This document shows, one piece after another, positions 1 through 5,210 of a stretch of DNA of 5,210 nucleotides. A model generated the notes under the pieces. It saw only the letters and a program-made list of their open reading frames with translations. It was not told the origin of the DNA and searched no databases. The position numbers were made by a program, and so were the translations under genes. Within the stretch, counting starts at the first letter, position 1. Every line of letters begins with the position of its first letter. This DNA is from Nocardioides sp. (lineage in GTDB: Bacteria > Actinomycetota > Actinomycetes > Propionibacteriales > Nocardioidaceae). Location: contig JASLDK010000073.1 in the NCBI GenBank assembly GCA_030145945.1, positions 1 through 5,210 on the forward strand. The letters are read 5' to 3'.

Positions 1-1235
<1,235 letters not shown>

Positions 1236-1267
1236 TCTTGGCTGCAGCTCAACCTGCTCGACCCGAC

Positions 1268-1301
1268 GCGACCCCGGCCACCACGGTGACCGGGGTCGTT
1301 T
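1268..1301 (+). terminator. GC-rich hairpin, possible citrate synthase terminator
   Basis: A perfect 9-base inverted repeat, CGACCCCGG at 1269-1277 and CCGGGGTCG at 1290-1298, encloses a 12-base loop. Past one C/A mismatch, 1279-1281 can pair with 1286-1288, which leaves a four-base loop at 1282-1285. A short T run follows (1299-1301), weaker than a textbook U-tract but common for actinomycete terminators. It lies 33 bases after the citrate synthase stop, where a terminator would be expected. It also overlaps the likely GTG start of the next gene (1286-1288), so it might instead or also act on translation of that gene. The structure is seen directly; the function is inferred. Confidence 0.5.
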
Positions 1302-1894
1302 GGGATCTGGGCAACGTCCTCATCGACTGGCAGCCCGAGCGGGCGATCGCCGCCGGTGTCGGCGAGGCCGAGGCTCGGCGCTTCCTCGACAACTTCGACT
1401 TCGCCGACTGGAACCACTCGTGCGATGCGGGCCGCCCGTGGGCCGATGCCCTGGACGAGTTGGACCGCGACCATCCCGAATGGTCGGAGCACGGCCACGC
1501 CTATCACGCGAACTTCGCGGTCTCGCTGAGCGCCATGCCTGCCTCGATCGCGGTCGTGCGTGAACTGGCCGCGACCGGTGTGCCGCAGTGTGGCCTGACC
1601 AACTGGTCCCACGAGTTGTTCCACGCCCATGCGGCCGGTCGCTTCGACGTACTCGACCTGTTGGACCACGTCGTGGTCTCGGGTACCGAGAGGATCGCCA
1701 AGCCCGACCCGGAGATCTATCGTCTCGCGGCGTCACGATCCGGTTTGGCTCCCGGGCAGCTGGTGTTCGTCGACGACAAAGCCGGCAACGTGGCGGCGGC
1801 CCGCGAGGTCGGGATGGCCGGCATCGTGTTCACCGACGCGGATGCGCTGCGGACAGAGTTGGTCGCGCTCGGCCTGTTGGCCCCTGCTGCGTAG
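1286..1894 (+). CDS. HAD-superfamily hydrolase (subfamily IA, YihX-like phosphatase)
   Basis: Probable cytoplasmic phosphatase of the haloacid dehalogenase superfamily; the substrate cannot be told. With the GTG start at 1286 the protein has 202 residues, matching YihX-type enzymes (about 200). All four HAD motifs are visible: motif I VVWDLGNVLID with nucleophile Asp7, motif II GLTNWS with Thr105, motif III Lys139 in IAKPDPEIYRLA, and motif IV VFVDDKAGNV with Asp163 and Asp164. A helical cap with DFADWNHSCDAGRPW and DRDHPEW lies between motifs I and II. The second motif I Asp is Gly9, as in the FDLGNV form of YihX. The start is uncertain. GTG 1286 puts motif I directly at the N-terminus as in the family, but has no Shine-Dalgarno. 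CTG 1232 overlaps the citrate synthase stop (CTGA) and has AGGAG at 1219-1223; TTG 1238 is also in frame. I prefer 1286 because seven of the first eight codons from 1238 are not typical GC3-rich coding (many end in A or T) and the added peptide is low-complexity. The gene may be read through from citrate synthase. Confidence 0.88.
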   Translation: MTGVVWDLGNVLIDWQPERAIAAGVGEAEARRFLDNFDFADWNHSCDAGRPWADALDELDRDHPEWSEHGHAYHANFAVSLSAMPASIAVVRELAATGVPQCGLTNWSHELFHAHAAGRFDVLDLLDHVVVSGTERIAKPDPEIYRLAASRSGLAPGQLVFVDDKAGNVAAAREVGMAGIVFTDADALRTELVALGLLAPAA

Positions 1895-1900
1895 AACGCT

Positions 1901-3217
1901 TCAGCGCCGGGGATACGGCGGCAGCGCGGTGTCGTAGAGCCAGGGGCTGAGGATCTCCGCGACGTCCACCCCGGTGCGGGCGGAGGCGAACGAACAGAAC
2001 TCGACGGTCGTGATCGACCCACCCGACCGGGAGGCCACCCACTCGCGCAGGACGTCGAAGAACCCGTCATCTCCGAGGGCGATCCGCAGCGCGTGGAGGC
2101 TCAGCGCACCGCGCTTGTAGATCCGGTCGTCGAACATCAACTCCGGGCCCGGATCGGCGAGGACAACATCCTGCTCGAGGTCGGCGAGCCGCTCGTGGTG
2201 ATGGCGGGCCCATTCGTCGCACGTGCGTGGGCCGCCGCTCTCCTCCGACCACAGCCATTCGGCATAGCAGGCGAAGCCCTCGTGCAGCCAGATGTCCTGC
2301 CAGTGACGCAGGGTGACGGCGTTGCCGAACCACTGGTGGGCGAGCTCGTGGGCGATCAACCGCACCTGCTCCCACTCGGGCGAGCAGAAGTTGCGGCCGA
2401 AGGTGGACAGGCTCTGGCTCTCCAACGGGATCTCGAGGTCGTCGTCGGTGATGACGGCGGTGTAGGCGTCGAACGGGTAGGACCCGAAGACCTTCTCGAA
2501 GAACGCCAGCATCGCGGGCTGCTGGTCGAAGGATCCGGCGAGGTCGAGGTCGGGAGGGGCGATCGTGCTGGTGCGCGGCCCATGCTCGGTGGTGTCGTAG
2601 CGGCCGATCTGGACAGTGGCGAGGTAGGTCGCCATCGGCCGGTCCATCACCCAGATCCAGGTCGCCACGCTCGCCCTGCGCTGGACGGAGGCGAGGCTGC
2701 CGTTGGAGACGACGGTGTAGCCGGTCGGCGCGGACAGCACGATCCGGTAGGTCGCCTTGTCGTCGGGCCGGTCGTTGCAGGGGAACCACGTCGGTGCGCC
2801 GTGCGGCTGGGCGGCAACGATGACGCCGTCCTCGAGCTCCTCCCAGCCGGCGTCACCGTGGTGCTTGTCGATCACCGGACGCGGTGACCCGCCGTACACG
2901 ATCGTCAGGGTGAGCTCGGTGTCGGCGGCGACCGGCTCGTCGAGGTTGAGGACGAGCCGGTGGTCGCGTGCCGACCACTTCTTGATCCGGGCACCATCGA
3001 GACGGAGCTTGGATGCCCGCAGGTGCGCCAGATCGAGCACCAGGCGCGGCGTCTCCTCGCGGACCACGACGTCCAGGACCGCCGTACCGTTCAGCCGGTT
3101 GCCGTCCGGGACGTAGGTGAGGTCGAGGTCGTAGTGGCGCACGGAGTACGACGGGTCGCCGTGTCCGGGCAGATAGGGGTCGGCGGTCGGGAGGTGAGGC
3201 ATCCTCAGCCGACTCAC
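1901..3217 (-). CDS. M1-family zinc metallopeptidase (short actinobacterial aminopeptidase type)
   Basis: Predicted zinc aminopeptidase of the gluzincin M1 family, which removes N-terminal residues from peptides. About 438 residues from GTG 3217, the short form that lacks the C-terminal helical domain of PepN-type enzymes. Numbered from that start: an N-terminal beta saddle domain from about residue 20 (YSVRHYDLDLTY) to 205, including APTWFPCNDRPDDKATY; then the catalytic domain with zinc ligands His290 and His294 in HELAHQWFGN (2336-2350), general base Glu291, third ligand Glu313 in WLHEGFACYAEW (18 residues on), and Tyr367 in IYKRGAL as candidate transition-state Tyr. The GxMEN exopeptidase motif is replaced by EIPLESQS; its Glu266 is kept. 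No signal peptide is seen, so probably cytoplasmic. It follows the synthetase gene directly. GTG 3217 gives a GTGA overlap with that stop; ATG 3241 (28-base overlap) and ATG 3202 (start MPHLPTADPYLPGHGD) are alternatives, and none has a strong Shine-Dalgarno. The stop is 6 bases from the convergent HAD gene. Confidence 0.92.
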   Translation of the reverse strand: MSRLRMPHLPTADPYLPGHGDPSYSVRHYDLDLTYVPDGNRLNGTAVLDVVVREETPRLVLDLAHLRASKLRLDGARIKKWSARDHRLVLNLDEPVAADTELTLTIVYGGSPRPVIDKHHGDAGWEELEDGVIVAAQPHGAPTWFPCNDRPDDKATYRIVLSAPTGYTVVSNGSLASVQRRASVATWIWVMDRPMATYLATVQIGRYDTTEHGPRTSTIAPPDLDLAGSFDQQPAMLAFFEKVFGSYPFDAYTAVITDDDLEIPLESQSLSTFGRNFCSPEWEQVRLIAHELAHQWFGNAVTLRHWQDIWLHEGFACYAEWLWSEESGGPRTCDEWARHHHERLADLEQDVVLADPGPELMFDDRIYKRGALSLHALRIALGDDGFFDVLREWVASRSGGSITTVEFCSFASARTGVDVAEILSPWLYDTALPPYPRR

Positions 3218-5210
3218 GGGCCGATCGGGTTGCCGATCCATCGCGTCTTGTCCGGCACGGACTCGCCTCTCATCACCAACGACACCGGGCCGACGGTAGC
3301 GTGCCGGCCCAATGTCGCGGCGGGCAGCACCACGGAGTTCGGGCCGACGGTCGCGCCGCGACGCAGCCGGACCACATCAGTGGCCAGCAGGCGGTCGTGG
3401 AAGAGGTGGGTCTGCACGACACTGCCCTGGTTGACGGTCGCGCCATCGCCCAGATCGACGAGGTCGGGCTCGGGCAGCCAGTACGACTCGCACCACACCC
3501 CACGCCCCACCTTCGCCCCCATCGCCTTGAACCACGCGGCGATCAACGGCGAACCTGTCGCCAGCCCGGCGAACCACGGCGTCGCGACCACCTCGACGAA
3601 GGTGTCGGCGAGCTCGTTGCGCCACACGAACGAGCTCCACAACGGGTGGGACCCCGCGCGCACCCGTCCGACCAGCAGCCACTTGGCGAGGATCGCGACG
3701 GCGGCGGCGACCACACCCGCACCCCACAACAGGAGGGGTACGGCGAGCAGGCCGGCCACCACGCCGTACCTGTCCCACACACCGACGGTTGCGATGACCA
3801 CCGTGAGGTGGAGGCTGACCGCGAGGGTGACGGGAACCACCCGGGCGATCTCCCAGCAGGCCCGGGCGATCTTGAGCCGGGTCGGCGGCGCATAGGTGCG
3901 TTCGTCGGCCGAGCCCTGCGCGGCCCGGCGCAAGGGTGCGGGCGGGCTGCCGAGCCAGGACTCCCCCGCCTTCGCGCTGCCGCGGGCGGGCGCAGCGGAC
4001 AGCACCGCGACCAGCGACCGCTTGGGCACCTTGCGACCCGGGGCCGCCATGGCGGAGTTGCCGACGAAGGCACGCTTGCCGACCTTGACCCGCTCGGCGC
4101 GCAGCCAACCGCCGCCGAGCTCGTAGCCGCCGATGAGCGTGTCGTCGGCGAGGAAGGCCTGGTCGCTGACGGTCACGAGCTTCGGGATCATCAGAGCCGT
4201 CGAAGCCTCGACGTCCTTGCCGATCCTTGCGCCGAGCAGGCGCAGCCAGTGAGGGGTGAGCTGCGAGCTGTAGAGCGGGAACAACCAGGTGCGGGCCTCG
4301 TCGAGGACGCGGATGGTGGCCCAGACCGAGAGCGCAGCACCGCTCTGCAGCGAGTGCGCTCCCGGCTTGATGCCGCGGGCCAGGGTCCGGACGACGACCA
4401 GGATCAGGACAGCGAGCAGGAGGAAGCCGAGCAGTACGCCGGGCACCAGCCACGGCAGCAGCCGGTGCGCCAGATCCACGGCGCCCGTCGTCGTGGACAG
4501 GTCCGCCACCAGCAGGACGGGAACCAGGACGGCGAGCACTGCGATCGCGGGAAGGCAGGCCAGCACAGCCGCGACGCCGGCGTACAACAGGGCCCAGGCG
4601 CGCAGGTCGAGGCGGGAGGCGGTCGGACGCTCCGCCCACGGCCCGCGCGCTGTCTTGTTCATCCGGGCAGCGGGTGCGCCCGACCAGAACTCGCCGGCCG
4701 GAACCTCCCCGAAGACGGCGGACCCGGGGGCGACCTCGGCGTCGTCGCCGACGACCGCGCCCGGGCACAGCATCGACCGGGTGCCGACCCGCGCACGGCG
4801 ACCGATCCGGATGCCGCCGACGTGCAGGGTGTCGCCGTCGATCCAGTAGCCGGTGAGGTCGACCTCGGGCTCGATCGACGCGCCCTTGCCGACGGTGAGG
4901 TGGCCGGTGATCGGCGGCAGCGAGTGGAGGTCGGCGCCGCGGGCGACCTTGGCGCCGAGCAGCCGGGCGTACCAGGTGATGTACGGCGCGCCCGCCAGCC
5001 GGGTCGCGCCCAGCTCGTCGGCCAGCCGCTCGGCCGCCCAGATCCGCAGATGGGCCTTGCCACCGCGCGGGTACTCCCCCGGCGCCACACCGGCCAGGAC
5101 CGCCTGGGCGAGCTTGGCCGCGACGAGCATCCGGCCCGGCGGGCTGGCGAACACGGCGAGCAGTGGCACCAGGACCCACCAGGAGACCGCCGGCAGCCAG
5201 GCGACGTCGA
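3214..5210 (-). CDS. C-terminal part of Pls/PosA-type membrane nonribosomal peptide synthetase
   Basis: The frame is open from the right edge to a TGA at 3214-3216, giving about 665 visible residues. The GTG at 5169 is probably internal: in-frame hydrophobic sequence (WLPAVSWWVLVPLLAVFA) continues upstream to the edge. Numbered from 5169, the layout is: end of a membrane segment (to about 9); hexapeptide-type beta-helix domain 1 (69-170, WSGAP at 162); two membrane segments (about 192-223 and 238-262); domain 2 (309-410, WLGSP at 405); two membrane segments (about 442-464 and 469-499); domain 3 (547-650, WIGNP at 644). This matches the C-terminal region of Pls/PosA synthetases (TIGR02353-like, always last in the protein). 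In epsilon-poly-lysine synthetase, six membrane segments surround three soluble domains after adenylation and carrier domains, and those domains join the monomers. By that model the adenylation and carrier parts lie beyond 5210. No thioesterase or classical HHxxxDG condensation motif is visible. An alternative is a free-standing multi-pass acyltransferase-like protein. The M1 peptidase follows with a four-base overlap. Confidence 0.85.
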   Translation of the reverse strand, partial: DVAWLPAVSWWVLVPLLAVFASPPGRMLVAAKLAQAVLAGVAPGEYPRGGKAHLRIWAAERLADELGATRLAGAPYITWYARLLGAKVARGADLHSLPPITGHLTVGKGASIEPEVDLTGYWIDGDTLHVGGIRIGRRARVGTRSMLCPGAVVGDDAEVAPGSAVFGEVPAGEFWSGAPAARMNKTARGPWAERPTASRLDLRAWALLYAGVAAVLACLPAIAVLAVLVPVLLVADLSTTTGAVDLAHRLLPWLVPGVLLGFLLLAVLILVVVRTLARGIKPGAHSLQSGAALSVWATIRVLDEARTWLFPLYSSQLTPHWLRLLGARIGKDVEASTALMIPKLVTVSDQAFLADDTLIGGYELGGGWLRAERVKVGKRAFVGNSAMAAPGRKVPKRSLVAVLSAAPARGSAKAGESWLGSPPAPLRRAAQGSADERTYAPPTRLKIARACWEIARVVPVTLAVSLHLTVVIATVGVWDRYGVVAGLLAVPLLLWGAGVVAAAVAILAKWLLVGRVRAGSHPLWSSFVWRNELADTFVEVVATPWFAGLATGSPLIAAWFKAMGAKVGRGVWCESYWLPEPDLVDLGDGATVNQGSVVQTHLFHDRLLATDVVRLRRGATVGPNSVVLPAATLGRHATVGPVSLVMRGESVPDKTRWIGNPIGP

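Noticed and set aside
1904..1921. Small hairpin (CGCCG and CGGCG, six-base loop) near the convergent stops
   Set aside because: Only five base pairs, inside the M1 coding end and without a T run; expected by chance at this GC content.
3220..3240. CCGATC repeats and the CCGATCGG palindrome at the synthetase/M1 junction
   Set aside because: Short, within coding sequence and common at this GC content; too weak to call an operator.
2093..3895. Two long plus-strand open frames (264 and 311 codons) opposite the M1 and synthetase genes
   Set aside because: No recognisable motif, and they lie antisense to genes with intact conserved motifs; explained by GC3-rich codon use.
5167..5169. GTG as true start of a 651-residue protein
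   Set aside because: In-frame hydrophobic coding sequence continues to the window edge and completes a membrane segment, so the gene most likely starts beyond the window.
3377..5179. 600-codon minus-strand open frame across the synthetase
   Set aside because: Arg/Pro/Ala-rich shadow of the real frame, which shows membrane segments and beta-helix repeats.

Overview
The window comes from a high-GC actinomycete. Codon third positions are strongly G/C, there are GTG starts and four-base stop/start overlaps, and the protein types fit Nocardioides or a related genus. The genus is an inference; no rRNA or other marker is present. The whole window is coding apart from gaps of about 50 and 6 bases. 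No tRNA, IS element, CRISPR array or phage signal was seen.

Left half, plus strand: the 3' end of a citrate synthase gene (bases 1-1235, 5' end outside the window) with all three catalytic residues present. A short gap carries a strong GC-rich hairpin. A HAD-superfamily phosphatase-like gene (about 1286-1894) follows, and its most likely start codon lies inside that hairpin.

Right half, minus strand: the C-terminal part of a membrane-embedded, single-module-type nonribosomal peptide synthetase of the Pls/PosA class (3214-5210, running off the right edge). Next, with a GTGA four-base overlap, comes an M1-family zinc aminopeptidase-like gene (1901-3217). The visible synthetase portion consists of about 2.5 pairs of membrane segments that separate three left-handed beta-helix (hexapeptide-repeat) domains. 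This is the layout known from epsilon-poly-L-lysine synthetase and its relatives, in which an adenylation and a carrier domain would lie upstream, outside the window.

The two halves converge, with only 6 bases between the HAD and M1 stop codons. The most interesting unit is the synthetase/peptidase pair: probably one operon in which a membrane enzyme makes an amino-acid oligomer or polymer and a cytoplasmic metallopeptidase processes or degrades something related. The function is inferred from architecture and gene order. The substrate cannot be read here because the adenylation domain is outside the window.
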